Assembly (NCBI RefSeq): GCF_001267175.1
Contig: NZ_CP012358.1
Span: 310,001-374,000, forward strand
DNA length: 64,000 nucleotides
From: Thiopseudomonas alkaliphila
GTDB lineage: Bacteria; Pseudomonadota; Gammaproteobacteria; Pseudomonadales; Pseudomonadaceae
Direction: 5' to 3'
This document shows positions 19,766 to 29,248 of the stretch, piece after piece. The translations under genes and the position numbers were made by a program. How positions within the stretch are numbered: position 1 is the stretch's first letter; the number at the start of each line of letters is the position of its first letter. The notes beneath the pieces were generated by a model, which did no database searches, was not told the DNA's origin, and saw only the letters and a list, made by a program, of their open reading frames with translations.

Positions 19766-22501
19766 TTAGGAAACCTTAATGCAGTTAATCACAAAGCCAA
19801 GTGCGCTATTTTGCTCTGGTGTAATTTCGCGCCCTTCAGTATGGCCTGCGTTATTAATGGTGATGTCAGCGATACTGAACAGCCAGTCATTGATGTATTC
19901 ATAGCCTGGTTTTTCTTGTTCAATAACTTGCTCAGGTAAGTTGGGTAAGTCCGCCGGGCCTTGTGTGTCATAAAAATCAAAGACATTACCGGGAAGATTA
20001 AGCATGCGTTTAGCGCGCTGTTCACTGCTGAGATCTAAGTTGCCTAGCCAGGCAGTATAATCTTGAAAAATCATTTGCGTGTTTAGCAGCTGCTTATTAA
20101 CGGTTTGCTCACGACGTAAGCCCGTCTTAGCATGGGCTAATAATGCTTGAGCAATTTTTTCTTCAAGCTTGTAGCGGTAGCTGGCGCTAATGATTTCATC
20201 CGCGAGGGCACTGATGACGCGTGGATCTAGCGTTAATAGTTTGGCTAGTTCGGTGCGTTCAGAGAGGGAGCGTAGGTGCGAGACCCACAAACTGAAAGCG
20301 GCCTTGGCAAAGCGTGACTCGTGACTATTTAAGTTAGTGCTAATAACGGGCTGAGCCGGGGCGGCAGGGGTTGGATCAGTGCTAAACAAGTCGACATAAT
20401 CATCATCGTTAGAATTAAACAAATCAATGATTTCAGTTTCTTCAGATGTTTCTTCTACTGAGTCATTTTGCTCATATACGCCACTGAGATACAGATTACG
20501 CAGCTGCTCATCAGGAACTTTCAAGTAATGGAGAAGCTCACCAATAATTGCCGGATGGCCTTGTTTTTTTGAGGCACTGTTATTGCGCAGGTGAGAATAC
20601 AGCATGCTGGCAATTTTACGTTTTTCACTTAAAGCCTCTTCGCCACCGGCTTGGTACCAGCGCTCAAGGTCTTGCAGTAAGCTGGTTTGGCATTGCTCTA
20701 ATTGCTGTTTGATGCGATCAAGCTTGAAATCAAGGTTGGCGATTTCATTAAAGCTATGGCTAAAACGGCTAATTCCCCCATCATTCAGGGTTAGCATTGC
20801 ATCCCATGCAGCTTGTGGAGTTGCCACGTGTTGTAGAACGGCAGGTGTAGCGCTAAAGGTCTGCCCCAGTTGGCTTAACTTATCTTGGGTTTGGCCAAGT
20901 AAAGCGATTTCATGGTTTTCCGCATCTAGCTCAATAAAGGGGGTTTGTAAGCGTGGTTTGCGGACTAAAAAGGTGTTGTTAAAGGGCTGATTGGGCGCCC
21001 ATTCCTTCATCCAGTTGAGGTTGCCAAAGCGCTCCATCATGGTCAGCTTGAGCATGTTTTCACAATGCTCAGGGTACTGCTCAGGTTTAAGGTTCAAGGC
21101 TTGGGCAATAAAGCCGTCCATCATGGTGAGCGCCCAAATGAGGCCGCAACGATTGGCACGCTGCTCTGGGGTTGCTCCTTGGGTATTGTTGATCCATTGA
21201 CTAATCACTGGGCCAACGGTGACGACTTCACTTTGTTTGAATGAGCTGGTGCACATCACTAAGGCATTCATTTCTTGCAGTGTGGTGTAGCGCTCAAACA
21301 GGTAAGCTACTTTTCCACGTAAGAGTAGCTTGGACACAGGGCTAGAATCATCGCCTTCAGACTCTAATGCATCCTCAATCTTAAGCAGCTTTTGGCGGGT
21401 GCGATACCCTGGAAAATCTAAAAGATCAACCTGCTCAACAATTTTATCCTTCGGCGGATTAGCTAAAGGAAAGACCACCTCGGTGGTTAAGGCCGTTAGC
21501 TGCGCGGTTAAAATCGTAGTGGGTGTGCCTAATTCGCCTGTTGCAGTCAGGGGGCGTACCTGTAATGGCAGATCGCGCGCGGTCATTAATAGGCTCAGCG
21601 TATCTACGTTCATGATGCTATTGGTTTGTACCCAAGCGTCGCCACGAGGCTGCACAATAGCACTAATAGGCGCATAGATAACTTTAGCTAAGTCCAGTTG
21701 ATGCAGGGCGCTAGCTAACTGGATATAGGTGTCTGTGAGTAGCTTTTGTTGGCCCCATAAAATCGAAAACACCTGGGCTCGCTCAGCAATACTTAGATAG
21801 GGTGCCAGGCGAATGAGGCTGGGCCAGTAGTGCATATCTAATTTGCTAGTGGAGCTACGGTAATTAAGCCGCAGGTAATCAGCCAGCGCGACTGTATCTT
21901 CAGCAGTAATACCAGGCACGGTTTGACTCAGTGTACGCTCAATGTAGGGGGCTAGTGTTTGCTGAATTAGCGTCTCACTAATTTCAAACTCTACCGCTTC
22001 TTGATCAAAATCTTCAAACCAAGCGTTGGCTAAAATAATGGCAATCTCAATTTCATTAAATAACCGAAGTTGTAATGGGTACTGGCTATCTAATAGGGGT
22101 TGCTGTTGGTAGGTAAAGCGTGTGACTAAGCCCGTGGCTTCTTTACCGCTGCCAATAGGGTTGAAGTGGTCGATAAAGTTTAAGCGTTGTTGATTGCCAA
22201 TATCAGTTTCTAATTGGCCTTGGTTATCCGCCGCTAAGGCTGAAATTAAATAGGATTTTCCTGCCTGGGATAAACCAAAGAAACCCACTGTCATTGGAGT
22301 GGCCGATACGCGCTTTAAACTATTGGCGAGATTGCGTGCACGGTACAGCTTTAAATTAAACGCATCTGCTTCATTATTGATTTTCGGTGCGCTATCACGT
22401 ACCTCAGCGATCCACTCTAGCGCTTTGCCAGCGCCTTGGTAAATACTTTCCCAGGCCGAAATTAAGTGCTGTTGTTTAGGGCTTACATTGTTGCTATTCA
22501 T
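19766..22501 (-). CDS. SrfC-like GTPase (dynamin-like fold)
   Basis: 911 residues resembling the SrfC 'virulence factor' family. A clear P-loop GLSQAGKS is at residues 76-83, and a G3-like motif LLDFPGYRTR lies near residue 360 after a large insertion. The remainder is helical, as in dynamin-like and other large GTPases. It overlaps the SrfB-like gene by four bases. SrfA-B-C were named in Salmonella as SsrB-regulated genes, but a biochemical role is not established. Its place in a locus with an actin-like ATPase, a transporter and envelope proteins suggests a cytoplasmic motor or switch. Confidence 0.8.
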   Translation of the reverse strand: MNSNNVSPKQQHLISAWESIYQGAGKALEWIAEVRDSAPKINNEADAFNLKLYRARNLANSLKRVSATPMTVGFFGLSQAGKSYLISALAADNQGQLETDIGNQQRLNFIDHFNPIGSGKEATGLVTRFTYQQQPLLDSQYPLQLRLFNEIEIAIILANAWFEDFDQEAVEFEISETLIQQTLAPYIERTLSQTVPGITAEDTVALADYLRLNYRSSTSKLDMHYWPSLIRLAPYLSIAERAQVFSILWGQQKLLTDTYIQLASALHQLDLAKVIYAPISAIVQPRGDAWVQTNSIMNVDTLSLLMTARDLPLQVRPLTATGELGTPTTILTAQLTALTTEVVFPLANPPKDKIVEQVDLLDFPGYRTRQKLLKIEDALESEGDDSSPVSKLLLRGKVAYLFERYTTLQEMNALVMCTSSFKQSEVVTVGPVISQWINNTQGATPEQRANRCGLIWALTMMDGFIAQALNLKPEQYPEHCENMLKLTMMERFGNLNWMKEWAPNQPFNNTFLVRKPRLQTPFIELDAENHEIALLGQTQDKLSQLGQTFSATPAVLQHVATPQAAWDAMLTLNDGGISRFSHSFNEIANLDFKLDRIKQQLEQCQTSLLQDLERWYQAGGEEALSEKRKIASMLYSHLRNNSASKKQGHPAIIGELLHYLKVPDEQLRNLYLSGVYEQNDSVEETSEETEIIDLFNSNDDDYVDLFSTDPTPAAPAQPVISTNLNSHESRFAKAAFSLWVSHLRSLSERTELAKLLTLDPRVISALADEIISASYRYKLEEKIAQALLAHAKTGLRREQTVNKQLLNTQMIFQDYTAWLGNLDLSSEQRAKRMLNLPGNVFDFYDTQGPADLPNLPEQVIEQEKPGYEYINDWLFSIADITINNAGHTEGREITPEQNSALGFVINCIKVS

Positions 22502-25500
22502 TTATTTACACTTCCGCTGTCTAGCCAATAGTTAGTGTCTGTACTGAGCATGGTGTTAAGTTCCAAGCGCAAGTCCCGTGGTGAAAAGTCGCCAAAGTTA
22601 GCTAACACTTTTTGAATTTCCAGCTCATCACTAGGAATACCTGATTTTTTACTGGCTTTAGAATCGATCACCTTAAAATAAACCTGTAATACAGGAATCC
22701 CATCGGCATTCTCTTGTTGCTTGTTATATTTTCTGATGCCACTGGCGGTGAAATTAAGGGTGTATAACGGTGAAGCGCTCCAGCGGGCAATTGGTAGTTG
22801 ACGGTAGCCCAGTCTCACAGGCCCCCGGAACTCGAGTGGTGGAACATCGATGTCTTCGCCTTGGTTGACGATGGGGAGTTGCATTTTGCTGTCGACTGTT
22901 TGGATGTTGTGAAATAACACATCACCTTCACTGATGTAATTGGCGTTATCAATGACGCCAAAATAACGAATCGTGGAGTAGGGCTTTAAGTCGATGGAGC
23001 GGAAATAGAAGTTTTGGATATTATGATTCGCCGCCAGTAAGCACAGCATCGCGCCAACTGATGCGGTGGTTTTGGGGTCATTAATCATGCCGTTCTGATG
23101 GAAGGGGTACCACCCCCCCGTATGATAATTTTGCATGGCTAAAATGCGCCCAGGATGCACGGGCATATGTCGCCGAATAAAAGACTGGATACCTGGCAGC
23201 ATCGAGGGACGACCAGTTAATAACAAAATATCGCAAGGGTACTGGCGTGCTACCTCACATAGGGCAGCTAGTGCCGGCATAATTGAAATAGCACCTGAAA
23301 TAAACTGCTCATTGAGCTTGGCTAAATCAATATCAATATTAATTGCATGCAAATCAAAATGTATGTCTGTGCGCTGCAGCGTGTTTCTTAGTTTGCTCAC
23401 AACGTACTCTTGAATTGAAGCGCTGGCTGTAGCGCCATTCATTAATTCTTGATAGGTATAGCTACCGCGCTCTACTTGCTGCTCAGGATCGTATTGCTCG
23501 TACTTCTTTAAGATGCTGAGGGCAATCGGATAAAACACTTGTACTGTGAGCTGCTGGCGGTACACCTCATCTTGCGCAGTTTGTGACTCTTCACCATAGA
23601 GCGCTGAAGCGACTGAGCGAGTTTGCTGATCAGTTAATCCTAGGTTTTTTAGTGCATGCTTAAAACTTGGCAACACAACTTCTTGAATTACATCTAACAC
23701 AATGTCATCGCCAGCCACTTTGAAGCTATCGCGAAAACGTTGTTTGGGCACAATGTGCACATTACTGCCGGTACTATTGCCGCCCGCGCGATCAAGTCGG
23801 TAATCGGTAATCACCAGATCAGAGGTACCGCCACCGATATCAATGGTGGCAATAGTGACTTTTTCTTCTTGCGCTGCTTGCTTTTTATCTGGACGGGTAA
23901 TCGCCTTAAAAAATTCTTCTGGATGGCCGCCAAAGTGCACATTAATTTCTGTGTAAAGGTAAACCAGCTGGCAGCAAGAGGCTTCGTCCCATTCTACGCT
24001 GGTTTTAGGGAGTTGCACGCTGGGAGCTATGTACTCAGGGTGAGTGTCATCAAAGGGCGAGGCATCACCTTGATGCCAACCGAGAGCTTTCCACACCAAG
24101 GCAATGGCTTGATTGAGTCGCTCTTCTAAAATAGCGCGCTCGGCCTGTGCCATACCCGGTGGAACGGTCAGGGTGATGCTATTTAAGCGGCGTGGTGTTT
24201 CTGTTAACCCTTGGCTGGTCCGTTGGCTGGCGCTATTAATTTGACCCAGCGCTTGGGTCAGAACCTCTGACAGCATAAAGGTCATTAATGAGCGGCGCGA
24301 ATAGTGTGGCGTAAAAACGGGCAGACGTTCATCATCTTCATAGCTGTCTTTCAGCGGTACATATAGCGCTTCACCAAGATCATCAATGTAGTGTAATAAG
24401 GGGGCTGCGGTGGCATGGGGTTCAAGACCGTCTACTCGATTACTGCTATTGAAGCGCCAGCCGCTTTCATAGTGGTTGGCATCCCAGAGATAGCGCTTAG
24501 GGCTAGAAATACCGGTGTAACCTTGGGTACCGCTGCGTTGACTGGCTAAGCGATTAGCCTCACTGCCGACGCGGGCAATGGTCGGCCAAAGAAATGCATT
24601 ATTGCGGCCACTTTTAATCGCAAAGTTTTCCTTACCAAAATTAGCTTGGGAAAATTCAATTCGGCTTTCAAAGGGATGGTTGTAGACGCGCTCGGGATGA
24701 GACAAATCACGTAACTGCAAAATGTAGTTGTGTTTTAGTCCAGAATCTACTTGCTCGCGCTGTTCAATCAAGATGCCGCAAGTGCGCGAGTTACCAATAT
24801 CTAGCACTAAGTCCACAGGAATAGCTTTTGTCAGATCTTGTTGGCGGTTACCAATAATGATGATATCGGGGACCTGTACTTTATGCGTCTGTAACGCATT
24901 AGGTTTAATACTATTTTGTGTGATTAAACTGAGCAAGTTGAGGTAATGAGCTTGAGGTTCGAAACACTCGAGCGCTTCCTTAAGGTCGTCAATATCTTTA
25001 TTCAAAGAGTTTTCTTTAAAGATATTTTCTAGCCAGCTATTGACCCATTCTTGAGCTAAAAACCAGTTCGTTTGATCAGCGCCTACCGCCAGCTTAAAAG
25101 CGACACCCGCCGAGACATCCTCAGGACTGGGCGCCAAATAAGCACTGTGCTTATTGGACAGCATTAGCTGGGTATCAAAAGCTAAGGTTACGCGATAATT
25201 ATTACCTTCTAAGTCAGGCTGACTAAGCTTGATAAAGCGAATACGTGCCCAGTTGGCTGGGCCTTGATCGAAGCGGTAGGGTGCAATAAAACGCAGAAAG
25301 GGTAAGGGCAGCCAGTGTCCATTAAATAGCTCTAAACTAGCTGCTAGCGGCACTTCAAATTCAGGTGTGCGCTTAACAAAGTTTTCAATGCTGTTTTCAA
25401 GGCCTTTATCGTAGAAGTTAATCTCCGCATCTGGATGGTAAGAAAGTCGTGCGAGCGTGTGGTGAGTGACTTTAGCAAATTCACCGCTTGGCTCTTTTTT

Positions 25501-25596
25501 AGGGTCTAGTGCAAAGCCAAAGTCTAAAAACTGAATGCCAGTGTTACTAATAAGTGTTGTTTTATTGTTTTCAAATAAAGTTAATTCAGGAAGCAT
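22498..25596 (-). CDS. SrfB-like actin/Hsp70-fold ATPase
   Basis: 1032 residues resembling the SrfB family. Three sequence marks of the actin/Hsp70 ATPase fold are visible in order: phosphate-1 DIGNSRT (266-272), phosphate-2 DIGGGTSD (586-593) and adenosine motif LTGRPS (793-798). The long N-terminal (1-255) and C-terminal (about 880-1032) parts are specific to the family. No signal peptide or TM, so cytoplasmic. Next to SrfC and SrfA genes as in other bacteria that carry this trio. Whether it polymerises is unknown. Confidence 0.82.
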   Translation of the reverse strand: MLPELTLFENNKTTLISNTGIQFLDFGFALDPKKEPSGEFAKVTHHTLARLSYHPDAEINFYDKGLENSIENFVKRTPEFEVPLAASLELFNGHWLPLPFLRFIAPYRFDQGPANWARIRFIKLSQPDLEGNNYRVTLAFDTQLMLSNKHSAYLAPSPEDVSAGVAFKLAVGADQTNWFLAQEWVNSWLENIFKENSLNKDIDDLKEALECFEPQAHYLNLLSLITQNSIKPNALQTHKVQVPDIIIIGNRQQDLTKAIPVDLVLDIGNSRTCGILIEQREQVDSGLKHNYILQLRDLSHPERVYNHPFESRIEFSQANFGKENFAIKSGRNNAFLWPTIARVGSEANRLASQRSGTQGYTGISSPKRYLWDANHYESGWRFNSSNRVDGLEPHATAAPLLHYIDDLGEALYVPLKDSYEDDERLPVFTPHYSRRSLMTFMLSEVLTQALGQINSASQRTSQGLTETPRRLNSITLTVPPGMAQAERAILEERLNQAIALVWKALGWHQGDASPFDDTHPEYIAPSVQLPKTSVEWDEASCCQLVYLYTEINVHFGGHPEEFFKAITRPDKKQAAQEEKVTIATIDIGGGTSDLVITDYRLDRAGGNSTGSNVHIVPKQRFRDSFKVAGDDIVLDVIQEVVLPSFKHALKNLGLTDQQTRSVASALYGEESQTAQDEVYRQQLTVQVFYPIALSILKKYEQYDPEQQVERGSYTYQELMNGATASASIQEYVVSKLRNTLQRTDIHFDLHAINIDIDLAKLNEQFISGAISIMPALAALCEVARQYPCDILLLTGRPSMLPGIQSFIRRHMPVHPGRILAMQNYHTGGWYPFHQNGMINDPKTTASVGAMLCLLAANHNIQNFYFRSIDLKPYSTIRYFGVIDNANYISEGDVLFHNIQTVDSKMQLPIVNQGEDIDVPPLEFRGPVRLGYRQLPIARWSASPLYTLNFTASGIRKYNKQQENADGIPVLQVYFKVIDSKASKKSGIPSDELEIQKVLANFGDFSPRDLRLELNTMLSTDTNYWLDSGSVNK

Positions 25597-25613
25597 TGTT
25601 TATCAGTCCGTAG

Positions 25614-27161
25614 TTATTGAGCGTTGCGCATAGAGATGGGAAAACGTGCTGTACCATAGCTGCCGGTACAGTCCGCTACTGAAGTGGCGCCTGATGCGCA
25701 GGTAATGCTTGGCATATCAAAGCTATTTCCGTCAGGGCAACGCGCTTGGCCTTGGCTATTAATCGCAAGCTGTCCATTGCTCATTTCGGCGTTGACATTG
25801 CCGGTGCAGCGAGCGCCGTCAGCACGTTGCACCGTGACCTGACCTTGCCCGTTGGTAAAGGCGTACTCCAAGCGTAAAGGTTTGCCTGTGGTTTTATCTT
25901 GAATACCAGCACCTGCTTTCCATTTACCGTTTAAAAAGTCAGCGGGCCCATTTTTAGCCGATGTTGGAATGTGTAATGGCTCGCCTAAGCGGGGTGGTTC
26001 TGCCATTGCTGGATTAGTTTCATCGAGTGTGGGAGGGGTAAAATCGGGTGCGCTCTCTGTTACCGGCTCGGTAGGAGGTTCTGCGGCGTTGAGTGGTGGC
26101 TCTTGCGTCGCTGCAATGGCTTCTTCTCCCGCGCTTGGCTCAGCTATTTCCGCGTCTGGAGTGCTAGGTGCTGGTAGCTCAGGCTCAGGTACAAGCGCTG
26201 GCACGGGTAGTTGCTCGCTTAACGGATTATTTTCTACAGCGTTAGGGGCTGTAGAAGATGGGCTTGCAGCATTGAGTTGCGGTGCATTAAGACGGGGTAA
26301 ATCAATGCTGGAGGCAGTGAGCGCAGGCGTGCTCCAGTTACGGGTAAGGTCCGGCATACCCAGCTGAGCTGCCAGATTCGGGCTGCAATAGCGCAGTCCA
26401 AATAGTAGCCATAACGCCAGCAATAACAGTAGCAAAGGTAATAACCACCACCAGCGTCGCCACCACGGTTTTTGTATAGTAGGAACTGGCGCAATGACAG
26501 GTTGTGTCTTGGGGGGCATTATTTCTCGAGCAAGTGTGCTAGTAGGAGGGCTGACAGGCTTCGCAGCTGGCTGAACTGTTTTGGGCTGACTGGGAAACAG
26601 TGGAAGTAAAGGGTCAGTGGGTAGTAGTGCATTAGGTAAAGTAAAACCCCAAAAGGTAAGCACCGGGTAACCATTGACCAGATAAACATAGTCGGGGCTA
26701 GGCGTGTAAAGCACCTTGCTGAGTAGTTTGGCGAAAACCTGTAAATCAATCGAGCCCGAAAGACTTGGTGGCTGTTGGCTAAGGCGTTGCTCGGTTTCTT
26801 GGATAAAGTGATTAAGTTTGGCTTCAAAGGCACGTAGATGCTGTCTAGCCTGATCTTGTTCTTCATCACTAGCCGCATTCCAAGCAATCACCGGGCCGGG
26901 GAAAGAGCTGTACCAATCAATGGTATCGGCTAATTGATCGGCTTGGGGAATAGCTAAAAAGTCAGCGTATGTCAGGGATGGGGCAGGGTGTTGCGGATTA
27001 TCTAAGGTGGAGATGTTACTTAGCTTACGTTTAATCGACTCACGTAGCTGTTGCGCCATTTTAAATACAGGCTGGCCAACTTCACCGAGAGGACTGTAGT
27101 CACCACTTCTTCCTGAACGTAATAGTGGACCGGTTAATCCACTAAACGATGAATGCGTCAT
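25614..27161 (-). CDS. SrfA-like single-pass membrane protein
   Basis: 515 residues from the ATG at 27161, which has GGGAGCAGG just upstream; an ORF-extending start at 27275 lacks this. The N-terminal ~180 residues include YLVNGYPVLTFWGF (about 160-173). A Pro-rich linker leads to a TM helix (about 238-256) flanked by WWRRWW. A long Pro/Ala/Glu-rich stalk follows (260-415), then a C-terminal beta-type domain with several cysteines (about 420-515) that resembles a lipocalin-like or inhibitor fold. First gene of the srf-like operon. Role inferred as the inner-membrane part linking cytoplasmic SrfB/C to the periplasm. Confidence 0.72.
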   Translation of the reverse strand: MTHSSFSGLTGPLLRSGRSGDYSPLGEVGQPVFKMAQQLRESIKRKLSNISTLDNPQHPAPSLTYADFLAIPQADQLADTIDWYSSFPGPVIAWNAASDEEQDQARQHLRAFEAKLNHFIQETEQRLSQQPPSLSGSIDLQVFAKLLSKVLYTPSPDYVYLVNGYPVLTFWGFTLPNALLPTDPLLPLFPSQPKTVQPAAKPVSPPTSTLAREIMPPKTQPVIAPVPTIQKPWWRRWWWLLPLLLLLLALWLLFGLRYCSPNLAAQLGMPDLTRNWSTPALTASSIDLPRLNAPQLNAASPSSTAPNAVENNPLSEQLPVPALVPEPELPAPSTPDAEIAEPSAGEEAIAATQEPPLNAAEPPTEPVTESAPDFTPPTLDETNPAMAEPPRLGEPLHIPTSAKNGPADFLNGKWKAGAGIQDKTTGKPLRLEYAFTNGQGQVTVQRADGARCTGNVNAEMSNGQLAINSQGQARCPDGNSFDMPSITCASGATSVADCTGSYGTARFPISMRNAQ

Positions 27162-27310
27162 CGGCCTGCTCCCAAGCATTAATTTAACTGTATCGATTAT
27201 GTTGCAACGGATAATAAAGCATTTATATAAGAATTGGAAAAATGCTAAGTATAAGGGGCTAATAAATAAATCCAAATCAGGTGCATTTACGTGGCGCTTA
27301 ATTATCAGTT
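27162..27310. promoter_or_regulatory. Upstream region of the srf-like operon
   Basis: This stretch and the structured element after it separate the first srf-like gene from the SH3 gene. It is A/T-rich and should contain the promoter of the leftward operon, but no box pair stands out clearly enough to mark. Confidence 0.35.
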
Positions 27311-27399
27311 AATAGCAGTTTTTGATTGCTGGCATTGACTTGAGTAGCGCTTGCTTTGCGACAAAGAGTCGCAAGGAGGCTGGATTTAAAACTGCTATT
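27311..27399. repeat. Nested inverted-repeat element
   Basis: A perfect 12-bp inverted repeat (AATAGCAGTTTT at 27311-27322, AAAACTGCTATT at 27388-27399) encloses 65 bases. Those bases include a second perfect 7-bp hairpin TTGCGAC/GTCGCAA (27356-27362, 27368-27374). It lies in a gene-free gap between two minus-strand genes. It could be a small RNA, an RNA leader of the srf-like operon or a tiny repeat element. Confidence 0.5.
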
Positions 27400-27436
27400 C
27401 TAATTAAAAGACGACTGCCTAATCGTCGCGCACTCT

Positions 27437-27467
27437 AATAGCCCCAGCCTAATCAACTGGGGCTATT
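27437..27467. terminator. Hairpin after the SH3-domain gene
   Basis: Perfect 11-bp stem AATAGCCCCAG / CTGGGGCTATT, 9-base loop, 19 bases below the stop of the minus-strand SH3 gene. A U tract is weak on both strands. Confidence 0.6.
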
Positions 27468-27485
27468 GAGTTTTAGCTAAAAAAT

Positions 27486-28157
27486 TTATTTGAGTCGAAT
27501 TCGATTGTGGTAAAGATAGCCTACCTGGCCTGTAGGAGTGCAGATCTGCCACCAGTTGCCTTTTTGTTGAAAGGTATAGAAGTGCTCTTGTTCAAAGAGT
27601 TTCTCAATTACCTGACTTTGGGCATTAGGTTGAGCGCGAATATTGCTATAACCGTCTTGATCTTGGATCACTGCCGGCTGCTTAAACTTAGGATAGTTAC
27701 AGGCGTTGGTTGGCGCTTGAGTGGGTGCCAGTGACAGCGCTAAGCGTGTCATCTCATTAACCTGCAGTGCTTGCTGTGCCAGTAAGTCATAATTTTGTTG
27801 GTTGACGCGGGCATAGGCTTCGGTCACAACTAAGTGTAAGGAATCATCACAGGCGAGCTCGCTTTCCCAGAGTGCATGCTCATAGCGGTCAGCATTCGAC
27901 TCATTAAAAGCCTCAGTTGTGAGAGTAAAGGTTTCCACTATCTGCTGGTGCGGATTAATTGCCTGCAGCTTAAGCTGTACTTGTTCAATCGGGATGGTTA
28001 GCCCGCCACCACCGTCTAAAGTAAAGTGTGCAGCACACATACCTTGACCGGCCCAGACAGTATCTGTGTGCCACAAGTTGATTGGTGTGAGTGATTGAGC
28101 GTTTGCCGTTAATAGTGCTGTGGTAATCCCAATGAGTGTAGTTGATAAGTGTTGCAT
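27486..28157 (-). CDS. Exported protein with C-terminal SH3-type domain
   Basis: 223 residues. Signal peptide (ITTALLTANAQS), a ~130-residue unassigned beta-rich domain with paired cysteines, and a C-terminal bacterial SH3 domain (about 165-222). The usual marks are NIRAQPNAQSQVIEKL, NWWQICTP and GYLYHNRI. Such domains often bind peptidoglycan or envelope partners. It sits between the srf-like locus and an RpoS-like sigma factor on the same strand but is bracketed by hairpins, so it is probably its own transcript. A role with the srf-like locus is possible but unproven. Confidence 0.78.
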   Translation of the reverse strand: MQHLSTTLIGITTALLTANAQSLTPINLWHTDTVWAGQGMCAAHFTLDGGGGLTIPIEQVQLKLQAINPHQQIVETFTLTTEAFNESNADRYEHALWESELACDDSLHLVVTEAYARVNQQNYDLLAQQALQVNEMTRLALSLAPTQAPTNACNYPKFKQPAVIQDQDGYSNIRAQPNAQSQVIEKLFEQEHFYTFQQKGNWWQICTPTGQVGYLYHNRIRLK

Positions 28158-28303
28158 ACCCAGATCCTTCTTTGTCGATAGTGATTAATAGATCTCAATA
28201 GTTAAACTAAGGAGGCGACAAAGCGTGATGCTAAACAACAGGTACAGCTTGATCTGTATCATTCATTAGGTGGAGATTGTTCGTGAGTCTGGTGGGGTAG
28301 AAA

Positions 28304-28334
28304 AACGGTTGAGTCGGGTGGTGAGTCAACCGTT
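28304..28334 (-). terminator. Terminator of the sigma factor gene
   Basis: Perfect 9-bp stem AACGGTTGA / TCAACCGTT just downstream of the minus-strand sigma gene. On the minus strand it runs into CGTTTTTC. Confidence 0.75.
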
Positions 28335-28342
28335 ATTTAGAG

Positions 28343-29248
28343 TTAGGTAAGTTCTTCGGTATCAAATGTTGGTTTAAAATCATCAAAGTCTAGATTCTGC
28401 TGCAAAAGTAATTCTTTGAGTTTATTTAAGGCTAGCTTTTCTAGTTGGCGAGTGCGCTCTCTGGTTAAACCAATTTGTTGGCCTAGCTTTTCAAGTGTAG
28501 GGCGCTCATCGGAATGAAAGCGTTGCTCAATAATAAAGCGTTCGCGCTCAGGTAGTTGTGCTAATATGTGTTGCATGAACTTATTAAAGTGCTCTGTATC
28601 AACAATTGCGCAGGGTTTATAGTGCTTATCTACAGCAAGAGTATTGATCAGATTCAGAGTGCCACTTTCGTTGTATTCTTGATTTAGTGATAGTACTTCT
28701 TGGTGCAGGCTGAGTAAGTGAACGATGTAAGCAGCTGGTCTGTTTAAGTGCAAGCCTAATAAGTCAATGGTGCTGGCTTTTAGCGATTCACCTGTATGAT
28801 GTTTATGTAAGTAAACGAGAGCTTTTTTGAGTTCCTTGGCTACATCAATGGGAAGTCGAACAGTCTTGTTTTGATATATCAAATAAGACTTGATGTAATG
28901 TTTGATCCACCAGCTAGCGTAGGTTGAAAAGCGAAAGCCTTTTTTAGGGTCAAATTTATCAAGTGCGTGAATTAATCCCAGATTACCTTCAGCAGTTAGT
29001 TCTGCTAAAGGTAGGCTGGGGTGTTTATAGCGCTTAGCAATATTGATTACTAGGCGTAAATTACTTTCAATCATAATTTTCCGCCCCTCTTTATCGCCAT
29101 TTTTAGCGCGTGTTGCGTAGTCTGCTTCTTGTTCTTTGCTAAGAAGAGGAATATGACTAAGATCTTTTAAATAAAGTTGAAATAAGTCTGGCTGATATTG
29201 AGATCCATTATCTAAGATATTTTTTATTGTTTTTTTATCACTTGCCAT
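28343..29248 (-). CDS. RpoS-like sigma-70 family sigma factor
   Basis: 301 residues from the ATG at 29248 (GAGG upstream); an ORF start at 29317 is less likely. Region 1.2 is YLKDLSHIPLLS. Region 2 is complete (MIESNLRLVINIAKRY, EGNLGLIHALDKFDP, GFRFSTYASWWI). Region 4 ends with GLTRERTRQLEKLALNKL, the helix-turn-helix that reads the -35 box. Similarity is to RpoS more than RpoH or RpoD. In Pseudomonas rpoS normally follows nlpD; that context is missing here, so this may be a relocated rpoS or a second general-stress sigma factor. Confidence 0.82.
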   Translation of the reverse strand: MASDKKTIKNILDNGSQYQPDLFQLYLKDLSHIPLLSKEQEADYATRAKNGDKEGRKIMIESNLRLVINIAKRYKHPSLPLAELTAEGNLGLIHALDKFDPKKGFRFSTYASWWIKHYIKSYLIYQNKTVRLPIDVAKELKKALVYLHKHHTGESLKASTIDLLGLHLNRPAAYIVHLLSLHQEVLSLNQEYNESGTLNLINTLAVDKHYKPCAIVDTEHFNKFMQHILAQLPERERFIIEQRFHSDERPTLEKLGQQIGLTRERTRQLEKLALNKLKELLLQQNLDFDDFKPTFDTEELT

